Shown here: positions 51,479 to 59,893 of the stretch, in pieces
Layout: every line of letters begins with the position of its first letter
Position numbering within the stretch: the stretch's first letter is position 1
Source: Sinorhizobium fredii NGR234
GTDB taxonomy: Bacteria; Pseudomonadota; Alphaproteobacteria; Rhizobiales; Rhizobiaceae
Direction: 5' to 3'
DNA length: 64,000 nt
Assembly (NCBI RefSeq): GCF_000018545.1
Contig: NC_012586.1
Location: forward strand, 1,798,001 to 1,862,000
Notes under the pieces: model-generated
What the model was told of the DNA's origin: nothing
Databases searched by the model: none
Seen by the model: only the letters and a program-made list of their open reading frames with translations
Translations under genes and position numbers: made by a program

Positions 51479-51949
51479 ATGACCGCCAAACTTGATCCTT
51501 TCGCCGCTGCCCCTTCCCTCATGAAGAACTGGATGAGCACATCGATTGCCGTCGCGTCGAGCCTCGAGCCGACGCTGATCGAACTCGTCAAGATCCGAGC
51601 ATCGCAAATCAACGCCTGCGCCAACTGCATCAACATGCACACGACGGAAGCGCGGGCGAAGGGCGAGACCGAACAGCGGATCTACCTTCTGTCGGCCTGG
51701 CGCGAGGCGCCGTGCTATACCGGTCGCGAACGTGCCGCGCTCGCCTGGACGGAGGCCCTGACGCGGCTGGCGGAAGGACATGCGCACGAGGCTGCCTACG
51801 AGGCCGTGCAGGCCGAGTTCACGGAGGAGGAGCAGGTGAAGCTCACGCTGATGATCAATGTCATCAATGGCTGGAACCGCATTGCGATCGGCTTCGGCCT
51901 GTGGGTCGATCCGGCGGCCGCAGCCGCCGCTGCCAAGGCGGTCGCCTGA
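51479..51949 (+). CDS. Carboxymuconolactone decarboxylase / AhpD-like protein linked to ECF41
   Basis: A 156-aa AhpD-like protein with ELVKIRASQINACANCINMH (CxxC plus His). ATG at 51479 with AAAGGAAAG upstream; the frame stays open far upstream without a start signal. ECF41 sigma factors are nearly always encoded beside such a protein (or another oxidoreductase or epimerase), and its TGA overlaps the sigma-factor ATG here. Paralogue of the gene at 45649-46128. Confidence 0.9.
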   Translation: MTAKLDPFAAAPSLMKNWMSTSIAVASSLEPTLIELVKIRASQINACANCINMHTTEARAKGETEQRIYLLSAWREAPCYTGRERAALAWTEALTRLAEGHAHEAAYEAVQAEFTEEEQVKLTLMINVINGWNRIAIGFGLWVDPAAAAAAAKAVA

Positions 51950-52806
51950 TGGCCGGCATCGGGCACGAGGATGCAGCGGCGGTTTTCGATCCGCTACGTC
52001 CGAAGCTGATGCGCGTCGCCTATCGCATGCTCGGCTCGGTCGCCGATGCCGAGGACATCCTGCAGGAGGCCTTCATCCGCTGGATGGGGGCCGACCGCGC
52101 CGCGGTGCGCGAACCCGAGGCCTTCCTGCGTCGCACGGTGACGCGGCTCTGTCTCGATCAGCTGAAATCGGCCCGGCGCCAGCGCGAGACCTATGTGGGC
52201 CCCTGGCTTCCCGATCCCGTCGTCGAGGAGGAGGAAGAGGAAGACGTCACCTTGCCGCTGATGCTGGCACTGGAACGCCTGTCGCCGCTCGAACGCGCCG
52301 CCTTCCTGCTGCACGACGTGTTCGGCCTGGCTTTCGAGGAGGTCTCGACAACCATACAGCGCGACCCGGCTGCCTGCCGCCAGCTCGCCGCCCGCGCGCG
52401 CACCCATGTGCGCGAGGCGCGGCCGCGCTTCCGGGTCGAGAAAGAGCGTGGCCTCGAACTTGCCAGGGCCTTCTTTACCGCCTCGCGCAGCGGCGACATG
52501 AAGACGCTCGGTGCCATGTTGGCGGCCGATGTCAGCGTCCATTCGGACGGCGGCGGCAAGCGCCCGGCAGCCATGCAGCCGATCGTCGGGTTCGATGCCG
52601 TGATGAAGCTACACGAATATCTGGCAGCCCTGTTCCGGAAGAACGGTTCGAAGCTTGTTCGTGCCGGTTTCGTCAACGGACTGCCCGGTTTCGTCACGCT
52701 GGAGGACGATGGCGAACTCCAGACCACCGCGCTCGAAATCGAGGATGGAAAAGTCGCCGCGATCTATGTGGTGCGCAATCCCGACAAGCTCAGGCATCTG
52801 CATTAG
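51949..52806 (+). CDS. RNA polymerase sigma factor, ECF41 family (SigJ-like)
   Basis: A 285-aa sigma factor: region 2 (KLMRVAYRMLGSVADAEDIL), region 4 (LSPLERAAFLLHDVFGLAFE), and a C-terminal SnoaL-like domain of about 120 residues. The ECF41 hallmarks are present: WLPDP in the linker, DGGGK (near 201) and NPDKL near the C-terminus. In this family the SnoaL domain replaces an anti-sigma factor and tunes activity. Start overlaps the AhpD-like stop (TGATG). Regulon probably just this pair, via the promoter at 51420-51447. Confidence 0.92.
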   Translation: MAGIGHEDAAAVFDPLRPKLMRVAYRMLGSVADAEDILQEAFIRWMGADRAAVREPEAFLRRTVTRLCLDQLKSARRQRETYVGPWLPDPVVEEEEEEDVTLPLMLALERLSPLERAAFLLHDVFGLAFEEVSTTIQRDPAACRQLAARARTHVREARPRFRVEKERGLELARAFFTASRSGDMKTLGAMLAADVSVHSDGGGKRPAAMQPIVGFDAVMKLHEYLAALFRKNGSKLVRAGFVNGLPGFVTLEDDGELQTTALEIEDGKVAAIYVVRNPDKLRHLH

Positions 52807-52886
52807 GGAATTGCTGCCGGCGAGTTCGGAGAAACTGCTCAAGTTGGGGCGACCCGGCCGACGCATCTCGCCGGCCGGTCGTTCAG

Positions 52887-53138
52887 TCAAATTTCGGCGG
52901 GCAGGAAGTCCGAGACCGGCACCTGAAGGGCTATGGCGATTCGCTTCAGTTTTGCCGGACTGTTGTCCATGCCGCTTTCAATTTCGTTAATTTCAGCATT
53001 GGCGAGACCGCAAGTGACCGCGAGGTCCTCGATGCTGTAGCCGACGGCTTCACGAGCGGCCCGGACTCGGCCGGGGATGTCGCCGCCGAGTATGGCCGAG
53101 GCCTGGCCGTCGCCAATGCTGGAGGGTGAAATGGACAT
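52887..53138 (-). CDS. Small XRE-family helix-turn-helix regulator
   Basis: An 83-aa protein with a single Cro/C1-type helix-turn-helix: VRAAREAVGYSIEDLAVTCG then ANAEINEIESGMDNSPAKLK, ending VSDFLPAEI. The start at 53138 has AAGGAGA seven bases upstream. Such small regulators may control a neighbour or an orphan toxin system, but no toxin gene is adjacent. The 80 bp between it and the sigma-factor gene are unremarkable. Confidence 0.78.
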   Translation of the reverse strand: MSISPSSIGDGQASAILGGDIPGRVRAAREAVGYSIEDLAVTCGLANAEINEIESGMDNSPAKLKRIAIALQVPVSDFLPAEI

Positions 53139-53707
53139 AAATGTCTCCTTCTCTAGGCATGAAATTCTTGCGAATTCGCGGTTGAGTGCGGGTGACACAC
53201 GCCTTGGGATAAGCGGTAACGTTTTATGTCAATGTTGTAACATGAACAAGCCGAAATGAACGGCAGGGCTACGATTACGCTCCCAGGGCGATCACAAATG
53301 GGTCTGTCCACAGCTTCCACAGGCATCGAAACCAGTTTTCATCAGGCCCGGATACCCGTACACTGGCCGCATGGTTGTTACTGACTTGGCTGCATTTCAG
53401 CACCTTCGGATATTCAGTCGTATATTTGCATTGAACGGGCTGCCGCCCGCCCCCAAATGCGGGCATCGCAACGGCACTCTCCGACATTTCCGACCTTCAC
53501 AGGACGCGCAACTGCCGCCGCTCCTGGATCGGGGCGTCCGCCTCGTTGATTCGGTGTCTCTTACGGCCTGCTTCAATGGCAGGACCGACCGAGAACGCAA
53601 AAACCCTGAACCGTCAGTTGGTGCGTCGTGCTTGCCGATGGGCTCGGTGTACCGACCGTCGGGATAGGGCCCGACAGGCTGTGCCCCTCGAAAGGGAGGA
53701 AATGACG
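53139..53707. other. 569-bp region without a supportable gene
   Basis: Several short frames exist on both strands but none has a ribosome-binding site, a recognisable motif and sensible codon use together. A minus-strand frame (53397-53759) reads smoothly in part and could be a decayed gene. The first 120 bp must hold the XRE promoter and are AT-richer (GTAACGTTTTATGTCAATG). The last 60 bp carry the leader of the ABC transporter gene. Confidence 0.4.
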
Positions 53708-55528
53708 ATGAAGAAACCGACCGGCAAGAAGACCGCGCCCCGATCGCCGGCCGCAGCACCAGAGGGCAGCAGCATCTGGCAGCAGTTCGACATGATGCGG
53801 CGCGCCTTCGTCGCCTCGCCGCTACTGAAGAAAATCCTGTGGCTGACGGCCGCCAGCCTGGCCATCATCATCGCCACCGCCATCGGCCAGATCATTCTCA
53901 ACCGTTGGTACCGGCCTTTTTTTGACTCCATCGAGCGGCGCGACCTCAACGCCTTTTTCTATCAACTCATGCTGTTCGTCGTCATCGCCGGCGTTCTCCT
54001 GGTGTTCAATGTCGCCCAGCAGTGGCTGAACCAGATGGTCCGGCTGAAGCTGCGTGAAGGGCTGACATTGGACCTGATCGGCGAATGGATGCGGCCACGC
54101 CGCGCCTTCCGGCTCGCAAATGGTGGCGCGATCGGCGTCAATCCGGACCAGAGGATGCAGGAGGATGCGGGCCACCTCGCCGATCTCACCACCGATCTCG
54201 GCTTCGGACTTGTCCAATCGTCGATACTGCTCGCCTCGTTCGTCGGCGTGCTCTGGTCGCTGTCGGCCGGCTTCGCCTTCCAGATCGGTGACCGATCACT
54301 CGAAATCCCCGGCTATATGGTCTGGGCGGCGATTCTCTACGCCGGCTCGGCCTCCTGCCTGAGCTGGCTGGTCGCCCGGCCGCTGATCGGCTTGAACGGC
54401 GAACGCTATGCGCGCGAGGCCGACCTGCGCTTCTCGATGATGCATGTCAACGAGCATATCGACGCCATATCGCTGGCGGGTGGCGAGGCCGGTGAGCGCC
54501 GGCGGCTGGAACTCGATCTTTCATCCGTGCTCGGTGCCGTGCGCAAAATCTATCGCGCCCAGATCAATCTTGCCTGGGTGCAGGACGGTTACGGCTGGGT
54601 GACGGTCGTCGCGCCGATCCTGATCGCCGCTCCCGTCTATTTCGCCGGAAACATCAGCTTCGGCGGCCTGATGATGGCCGTCGGCGCCTTCAACCAGGTG
54701 CATACGTCGCTCAAATGGTTCGTCGCCAATATCGGCGCGATCGCCGACTGGCGCGCCACACTGCTGCGGGTCGCCGCCTTCCGCCGCGCGCTGACCGTGG
54801 TCGACACGCTGCACGACCGGGAGAAGCGGATAGAATTCGTCGAGAACGACCGGGCGAGCCTGACATTCGACAATCTCGAAGTGGTTTCCCCGTCGGGACG
54901 GACGAGGCTCGCCGAGCCGCATATCGAGATCGGCGCCGGCCAGCGCGTCATCATCAGCGGCGATCCACGTGCCGGGAAGACGTTGCTTTTCCGGGCTCTC
55001 GCAGGGCTCTGGCCCTGGGGAGGCGGCCGTGTGGGATTGCCCGCGGACGATTCGGTTGCGTTCATTCCGCGCGCCCCCTACTTCCCGCGCGGCCGGCTGC
55101 GCGATGCGCTTGCCTATCCCCGGAATGCCGGCTTTTCGGACGCAGAGATCGTTGCCGCCCTCTCGAAGGTCGGGCTGGACCAGCTTGAGACATCGATCGA
55201 CCGCGAGGCCCGCTGGGAGCGCGAACTCAGCGACGACGACCAGCGCCTGCTGGCCTTTGCCCGGATACTCCTGCAACGGCCGCGCTGGGTGATCATCGAT
55301 GAAGCGCTCGAGACCATGGACAGCGACGCGCTGAAACGGGCGCTGTCGATCTTCGAGACCGACCTCAGGGAAACGGCGGTCGTGAAGATCGGCCGCACGC
55401 CGCGCAATGGCGCGCTGTTTTCTCGCGTCATCCATCTCGTCAAGGACGCCGAAGCCCCGGCCTTGAAGCCAGTCCGGCTTGGCGAAGCCGTCGCCGAAAA
55501 GGAGTTGGCGGCAGAGACCGCGTCTTGA
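53708..55528 (+). CDS. ABC transporter, SbmA/BacA-YddA type (fused membrane and ATPase domains)
   Basis: A 606-aa half-transporter. A basic N-terminus, then a membrane domain (about 45-330) of the SbmA/BacA type with VLLVFNVAQQWLNQMVRLKL, then an ATPase domain with Walker A GDPRAGKTLLFRALAGLWPW and Walker B RWVIIDEALETMD. The signature is ELSDDDQRLLAFARIL, where YddA-like proteins usually have LSxGEQ; the missing glycines may weaken ATP hydrolysis. Related rhizobial proteins (BclA and YddA families) import peptides or antibiotics, including nodule peptides in some hosts. ATG at 53708 is correctly spaced from AGGGAGG; the ATG at 53702 is too close. Confidence 0.82.
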   Translation: MKKPTGKKTAPRSPAAAPEGSSIWQQFDMMRRAFVASPLLKKILWLTAASLAIIIATAIGQIILNRWYRPFFDSIERRDLNAFFYQLMLFVVIAGVLLVFNVAQQWLNQMVRLKLREGLTLDLIGEWMRPRRAFRLANGGAIGVNPDQRMQEDAGHLADLTTDLGFGLVQSSILLASFVGVLWSLSAGFAFQIGDRSLEIPGYMVWAAILYAGSASCLSWLVARPLIGLNGERYAREADLRFSMMHVNEHIDAISLAGGEAGERRRLELDLSSVLGAVRKIYRAQINLAWVQDGYGWVTVVAPILIAAPVYFAGNISFGGLMMAVGAFNQVHTSLKWFVANIGAIADWRATLLRVAAFRRALTVVDTLHDREKRIEFVENDRASLTFDNLEVVSPSGRTRLAEPHIEIGAGQRVIISGDPRAGKTLLFRALAGLWPWGGGRVGLPADDSVAFIPRAPYFPRGRLRDALAYPRNAGFSDAEIVAALSKVGLDQLETSIDREARWERELSDDDQRLLAFARILLQRPRWVIIDEALETMDSDALKRALSIFETDLRETAVVKIGRTPRNGALFSRVIHLVKDAEAPALKPVRLGEAVAEKELAAETAS

Positions 55529-55542
55529 TTGCGGATCGCTAA

Positions 55543-55606
55543 TTAAGGCCCTTGTTCTTATGCATGTCGTTCCGCCCAAAACCGCTACCTGCTTTTGGGC
55601 GACATG
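55543..55606. repeat. Rhizobial palindromic intergenic repeat
   Basis: CATGTCG (55563-55569) pairs with CGACATG (55600-55606), and GCCCAAAA (55574-55581) with TTTTGGGC (55593-55600). I recognise the motif CCCAAAACCGCT followed by TTTTGGGCGACATG as a very common intergenic repeat in Sinorhizobium-Rhizobium genomes. It lies between two convergent genes, ending one base before the queE stop codon, and may serve as a bidirectional terminator. Confidence 0.65.
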
Positions 55607-56344
55607 TTAGACGCCGCGCCTGTTGCCCCAGATCAGCACGTGCAGCTGCGGCAGAACGCGCGCCTCGAACCACCTGTCGGCGATGACCTTGTCGACCAGC
55701 CAGCGCATCCGCTCCATCACGCCTTCGATGTCGATCGGCGCATCGTGGTCATCCGGAGGTGGCGGGGTGTGGTTGCCGGGCTGCAGATAAACCGGCAATT
55801 GCGGATGGCGAGCCGCCGCCGTACGGGCATAGGCGTAGTCGGCTTCGTCGAAGACGACGATCTTCATTGCGATCTGCGGCTTGCCCCGCGCCATCAAGAG
55901 ACAGGCGTCGAATGCCTCCCAATCCGTCTCCAGGCCGCTCGAGGGCGGCTTCGGGCTCAATACCAGCATGTCGAGCTCGGCGAACCAGTCGCGGGCGACG
56001 GATCCCTGCGTCTCCAGGGCAAAACGATAACCCTCGGCATGACCGCGCGCGATCAATGCGCCGAACGGCTGGATCGCCGGGTTGCCGCCTGAAAGCGAGA
56101 CCATCACCGGCTGACCGCCGGAAAGTTGCGTGACTTCGCTCCAGACTTCATCGGTCGTCATCGCCCGCCATTCATCGCGATACGCGCTGTCGACGGCGTG
56201 CAGGCTGTCGCACCAGGAACAGCGGTAGTCACAGCCGCCGGTCCGGACAAATACCGTCGGCAGACCGATCAGCGCGCCCTCGCCCTGGATGGTCGGACCG
56301 AAAATCTCGCTGACGCGGATCTCGGCGGAACGCATGCCGGTCAT
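55607..56344 (-). CDS. queE: 7-carboxy-7-deazaguanine synthase (QueE), radical SAM
   Basis: A 245-aa radical SAM enzyme that rearranges 6-carboxytetrahydropterin to 7-carboxy-7-deazaguanine. The cluster motif CDYRCSWC (C-x3-C-x2-C) lies near residue 34, after [12 protein letters not shown], which is a QueE signature. The ATG overlaps the queD stop (ATGA). Last gene of the queC-queD-queE operon. In S. meliloti these genes lie beside the exo cluster under exs names. Confidence 0.93.
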   Translation of the reverse strand: MTGMRSAEIRVSEIFGPTIQGEGALIGLPTVFVRTGGCDYRCSWCDSLHAVDSAYRDEWRAMTTDEVWSEVTQLSGGQPVMVSLSGGNPAIQPFGALIARGHAEGYRFALETQGSVARDWFAELDMLVLSPKPPSSGLETDWEAFDACLLMARGKPQIAMKIVVFDEADYAYARTAAARHPQLPVYLQPGNHTPPPPDDHDAPIDIEGVMERMRWLVDKVIADRWFEARVLPQLHVLIWGNRRGV

Positions 56345-56697
56345 GGCCGATATTCCGCCCAGGTCTTCGCCGTCTCGCTGACGCGCACGGCGCTCGTCTC
56401 CGGCAGCCGCGCCTGGCACCACACGTAGAAATGCTGTGCCAGGCATTCCGCAGTGACCCGATCGTGGCCGAGCACATCGTTCAAATGGCGGTGGTCGAAC
56501 GACTCATCAATATACTGCTTGAGCGGCGCAAGCTCGTGATAGTCGCGAACGAAGCCGTGCTCGTTGAGCGTCTCGGCCGAAAGCTCCACCTCGACGACGT
56601 AGTTGTGCCCATGCAGCCTTGCGCATTGATGCTCGGGCGGCAGGCTCGTCAGCTGGTGCGAGGCGGAGAAGTGGAATTCCTTGGTGATGCGAAACAT
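56341..56697 (-). CDS. queD: 6-carboxytetrahydropterin synthase (QueD)
   Basis: A 118-aa enzyme of the 6-pyruvoyl-tetrahydropterin synthase fold. Zinc-site histidines are in HFSASHQL and [12 protein letters not shown], and the catalytic cysteine is in EHQCARLHG. It makes 6-carboxytetrahydropterin from dihydroneopterin triphosphate. The ATG overlaps the last base of queC (TAATG) and its stop overlaps queE. Confidence 0.93.
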   Translation of the reverse strand: MFRITKEFHFSASHQLTSLPPEHQCARLHGHNYVVEVELSAETLNEHGFVRDYHELAPLKQYIDESFDHRHLNDVLGHDRVTAECLAQHFYVWCQARLPETSAVRVSETAKTWAEYRP

Positions 56698-57407
56698 TAT
56701 TTCACCTCCTCTGCCACGTAGGCAGCGGTGGCCGCGACCCAGAATTCCGGATCCTCGTACTCCGTCGGGTCGGTGACGCCGGCCAGATGGAAGGCTTCGC
56801 GGCGCTCGACGCAGGTGCCGCAGCGTCCGCAATGGCGCGTGCCGCCCTTGTAGCAGGACCAGGTCTCGGCAAAGGGCGTGTGGTGCTTGGCGCCATCGGC
56901 AACGATGTCGGCCTTCGAGACATTGACATAGGGCGTATAGAGGATGACGTCGGCGTAGCCCTCCAGCGCGTGGTTCTGCATGACCTGGAAGGCATCGATG
57001 AAGCCCGGCCGACAGTCCGGATAGATGAAGTGATCGCCGCCATGCACGGCGGCAGCGACCGCATCGGCCTTGCGGGTGGCCGCGACGCCGAAGGCGATCG
57101 CCAGCATGATGGCGTTGCGGTTCGGCACGACGGTGGTCTTCATCGTCTCTTCCGCGTAGTGACCGTCGGGCACGTCGACGTCGTCGGTCAGGGCCGAACC
57201 GGTCAGGTGCCGGCCGATCTCGCGGATGTCGATGATCTGGTGCGGCACGCCGAGGCGCTTCGCGCAGGCGGCGGCGAAATCCAGTTCCTTGCGGTGCCGC
57301 TGGCCGTAGTCGAACGACAGGAGGCCGAGAAGCTCATGTTCCGCCGCGATCCTGTGGGCAAGCGAAACGGAATCCAATCCGCCGGAGCAGATTACGATGG
57401 TTTTCAT
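56697..57407 (-). CDS. queC: 7-cyano-7-deazaguanine synthase (QueC, ExsB)
   Basis: A 236-aa ATP-dependent enzyme that converts 7-carboxy-7-deazaguanine to preQ0. PP-loop motif SGGLDSVS near residue 8, and a C-terminal zinc site CYKGGTRHCGRCGTC. The family was first named ExsB after the S. meliloti gene at the end of the succinoglycan cluster, where it was proposed to affect exopolysaccharide production. Start at 57407 with AAGGA upstream. Unlike the expected arrangement, exsA does not follow directly: a 2.9-kb segment lies between. Confidence 0.95.
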   Translation of the reverse strand: MKTIVICSGGLDSVSLAHRIAAEHELLGLLSFDYGQRHRKELDFAAACAKRLGVPHQIIDIREIGRHLTGSALTDDVDVPDGHYAEETMKTTVVPNRNAIMLAIAFGVAATRKADAVAAAVHGGDHFIYPDCRPGFIDAFQVMQNHALEGYADVILYTPYVNVSKADIVADGAKHHTPFAETWSCYKGGTRHCGRCGTCVERREAFHLAGVTDPTEYEDPEFWVAATAAYVAEEVK

Positions 57408-57495
57408 GACAGGTGTCCTTGTTTTGACCGGGTAGGCTGCGACCGGTATTTCCTGCCGGCCTTTTAGGCCAAAGCGGACGGTTTGTGAATGGCTG

Positions 57496-57525
57496 GCCGG
57501 GTGTGGGAAGACACAAAGTTTGTCC
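57496..57525 (-). repeat. Left terminal inverted repeat of a candidate inserted element
   Basis: On the plus strand it begins GCCGGGTGTGGGAAGACACA. The complementary orientation is found at 60342-60371 with 26 of 30 positions identical. The conserved core is GGTGTGG-x-AAGACACA-x-AGTTTG. It lies 89 bp upstream of the queC start codon. Confidence 0.6.
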
Positions 57526-57893
57526 CACGGACACGGAGGCGTCCCGAGCTTCCGGTGCAAGTGGGTCGAGGACATTCCCAGCTCGACCGACGAGTTCTGC
57601 GAAGATTTGATCGGGGCTGATCCATTCGGGCTTCCATCGGGGCGCTTCGCGGGCGGTCAATGACACCATGCCAAGTGTAGAGTGCATAGAAATTCGTTAT
57701 CGCCCAATGCAGGAAATCCTTCGAAACAGGAATTTCGCTAAGGCCGCCAGTGAGCACACCAGCATGGGTAAATGCCACTATTGGCAAGGCGCGGCGGAGC
57801 GGATCGAGGACCAAGTCTGAGCTGAGAAGACTGCGGTGGAGAAGCAACGATACCTGCTATGACTGATTTGGGCTCCGTCAATTTCTCGCGTAC

Positions 57894-58021
57894 TGACAGT
57901 TCCACCAGGATGCTATTGACGGTTTCACCGATGTTCTATTGAAACTTTCACCAGATTCCTATTGGAACTTCCACCAGAATCCAATTGACACTTTTACCGC
58001 TACGCTATTACAACTTTTGCC
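57894..58021. repeat. Array of five and a half 23-bp tandem repeats
   Basis: Units start at 57894, 57917, 57940, 57963 and 57986, each exactly 23 bp, with a 13-bp partial unit at 58009. Each begins TG(A/G) and contains CTTTCACCAGATTCCTAT or a close variant (for example CTTCCACCAGAATCCAAT), ending in TAT or AAT. The array ends about 30 bp before the ATPase start. It could be a regulator-binding or iteron-like array, or the multiple terminal repeats of an IS21-type element end. Confidence 0.85.
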
Positions 58022-58054
58022 ATATCGGTCTGCTGAGAAAATGAAGTGACCATC

Positions 58055-59335
58055 ATGGACGAGAGCCTTCTCCCGCGTCACCTGCAGCCCGAACTTGGGG
58101 CTGCACTTAAATCAGCACGCGTGGTTAACATTATTGGACCGCGCCAGGTCGGGAAGACGACACTGGTACGCGATCTATTGAGCATTGGAAAATTCATCAC
58201 CTTGGATGACGAGGGTGTGCTTGCAGCTATTGAGGCTGATCCAAAAGGGCAGCTGGATGCCCTTTTGGCTGAGACGAAAGCAGGCCCCCTCATTGTCGAC
58301 GAAGCCCAACGATCAACGAAATTAGCTTTGGCGTTGAAGAGAATCGTGGACGAAAACCGAGCAATGGGTCAGTTCGTCCTGACAGGCTCATCCAACGTTT
58401 TCATTTCCGCGCACGTGGCGGACTCGTTGGCAGGTCGGGTTCATACAATGACGATGCTTCCAATGAGTGTCGCCGAAACAAAGCGCATGGGGCCAGCGAA
58501 AATTCTCGACTGGGCATCGACGAAGGACCGTCCCGATCCGCTCGACCTGCCTAAACCAGAAACGTTGTCCCGGACGCAATACATCGACCTGATAGTCGCA
58601 GGCGGTTTCCCCGAGATACGAACTCTGGAAGAGCGCTGGAGGCAAAATCGATACACAGACTACGTTGACAGTGTCGTGGAACGCGACGTTGCGTACATCT
58701 TAAAAATAAGAAAATCAGATGCCATGAGGCGAATGATCGATCAACTAGCTACGCGTGTCGGAAACGAGCTGAATATAGACGAACTATGTTCAAACATCAG
58801 CCTGCAAAGGAATACCACAGAGACCTACCTCGATATTCTAACCAAGCTCTCTCTATTACGACGATTGCCTGCGTGGACCTCCGGAGAGTCCAAGCGCGAC
58901 ATACGCCAACCAAAAATCCATCTTGTAGATACTGGGATTGTCGCGGCTTTAAGGAGTATGAACGCCCAGAGCTTCAATATTGGCGCGAATCCCACGGCGC
59001 TTGGCGGCCTGTTCGAAAATTTCGTTTTCAATGAAATGTGGAAATCCCTCCCCCACCAGATGCGTCAATGGCGGCTTCATCATTGGAGGCAAAGAGGGCG
59101 CGAGATAGACATCCTTGCTGAGTCAGACAGAACGATAATCGGCTTCGAGATGAAGACATCGACCACGGTTGAAACAAAGGACTTTCAACATCTGCGATGG
59201 TTTCGAGACGAAGGCCCGGGTATGAACCGTCCCTTCGTCGGCATCGTCATCTATATGGGGGAGCGCGTGCTCAGTTTCGGCGAAAACATATTCGCGCTCC
59301 CTTTGTCGATATTTTGGTCCTTCAAAGACAGTTAG
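58055..59335 (+). CDS. AAA-family ATPase with C-terminal DUF4143
   Basis: A 426-aa protein. The AAA_14 domain has Walker A GPRQVGKTTLVRDLL (near residue 27), Walker B GPLIVDEAQRS and sensor FVLTGSSNVFIS. The DUF4143 part (about 190-426) contains a PD-(D/E)xK-like pattern, REIDILAESDRTIIGFEMKT. These genes are common, horizontally mobile and of unknown function. Start taken at ATG 58055; a GTG at 58046 is also possible and neither has a strong ribosome-binding site. Codon use is less GC-rich than its neighbours. Preceded by the 23-bp repeat array. Confidence 0.85.
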   Translation: MDESLLPRHLQPELGAALKSARVVNIIGPRQVGKTTLVRDLLSIGKFITLDDEGVLAAIEADPKGQLDALLAETKAGPLIVDEAQRSTKLALALKRIVDENRAMGQFVLTGSSNVFISAHVADSLAGRVHTMTMLPMSVAETKRMGPAKILDWASTKDRPDPLDLPKPETLSRTQYIDLIVAGGFPEIRTLEERWRQNRYTDYVDSVVERDVAYILKIRKSDAMRRMIDQLATRVGNELNIDELCSNISLQRNTTETYLDILTKLSLLRRLPAWTSGESKRDIRQPKIHLVDTGIVAALRSMNAQSFNIGANPTALGGLFENFVFNEMWKSLPHQMRQWRLHHWRQRGREIDILAESDRTIIGFEMKTSTTVETKDFQHLRWFRDEGPGMNRPFVGIVIYMGERVLSFGENIFALPLSIFWSFKDS

Positions 59336-59368
59336 CCGAGTGGGCGTCCCAGTTTAATCCTCGGACGC

Positions 59369-59893
59369 TTACCTGGCGATCTCCCACAATCTACGACGAC
59401 CATCGGAAGTACCTGACGAGCGAACCAGCCCTGTCTGCTCCATTCGTTCGAGCAGGCCAGAAAACCGACCGGCAAGGTTCGGACTAATCTCGTCGATCTC
59501 GGCCCCAAAGCCTTCGCGTTCGGCAAACTGTTTCGACAGGTCACCTGCAAGGATCGGCTTTTCCGCATCTCGGAGGAGTTCAAGCACGCCGCGGCGGACA
59601 TCGCCTCTGAGAAGGTCGGTCACGCGGCGACCAGGGGTCGATCGATCCTTCCTCTTAGGCTGCTGAGGAGCCTCGGAGGTCGCGCTGGGATCGAAGACCT
59701 TGATCACGGTCGCAAAGGCCGCCTTTTGCGTTTGGAACGCAGGCACCATCGACACGTCCACGTTGAACCCAATTCCGATCTGTTTTGGCCGACCTCGTGT
59801 CCGCCATCCGGAACAGCATTCCCGTCGATGGCGTCTGCAAAAGGGGACGAACGTGTCCGCAGGACGTGGTCGTCCCGTGAGCATCGGAATCAC
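59369..59893 (-). CDS. Hypothetical protein with C-terminal winged-helix-like domain, possibly truncated
   Basis: A 174-aa frame. The last 95 residues read like a real domain: VTDLLRGDVRRGVLELLRDA, then GDLSKQFAEREGFG and LERMEQTGLVRSSGTSDG, a winged-helix pattern with a wing (SSGTSDGRRRLWEI). The N-terminal 45 residues (rich in Arg, Cys and Pro) look like out-of-frame sequence, so the gene may be 5'-truncated or frameshifted; a start at about 59750 (MVPAFQTQKA) is an alternative. No family recognised. Convergent with the ATPase gene, 33 bp apart. Confidence 0.45.
   Translation of the reverse strand: MIPMLTGRPRPADTFVPFCRRHRRECCSGWRTRGRPKQIGIGFNVDVSMVPAFQTQKAAFATVIKVFDPSATSEAPQQPKRKDRSTPGRRVTDLLRGDVRRGVLELLRDAEKPILAGDLSKQFAEREGFGAEIDEISPNLAGRFSGLLERMEQTGLVRSSGTSDGRRRLWEIAR

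Noticed and set aside
53371..53759. Overlapping plus- and minus-strand frames of about 100-120 codons before the SbmA/YddA-like transporter
   Set aside because: Neither has a start signal or known motif; the region is described as non-coding or decayed.
57408..57495. A preQ1 riboswitch in front of the queC operon
   Set aside because: Neither the preQ1-I core nor a preQ1-II-like structure could be recognised; only short GGCC-type hairpins are present.
57464..57847. A 127-codon minus-strand frame upstream of queC
   Set aside because: It crosses the left inverted repeat, has no recognisable domain and no ribosome-binding site, and the same strand has several competing frames.
57894..58021. A CRISPR array
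   Set aside because: The 23-bp units are directly adjacent with no spacers and vary between copies, and no cas genes are present.
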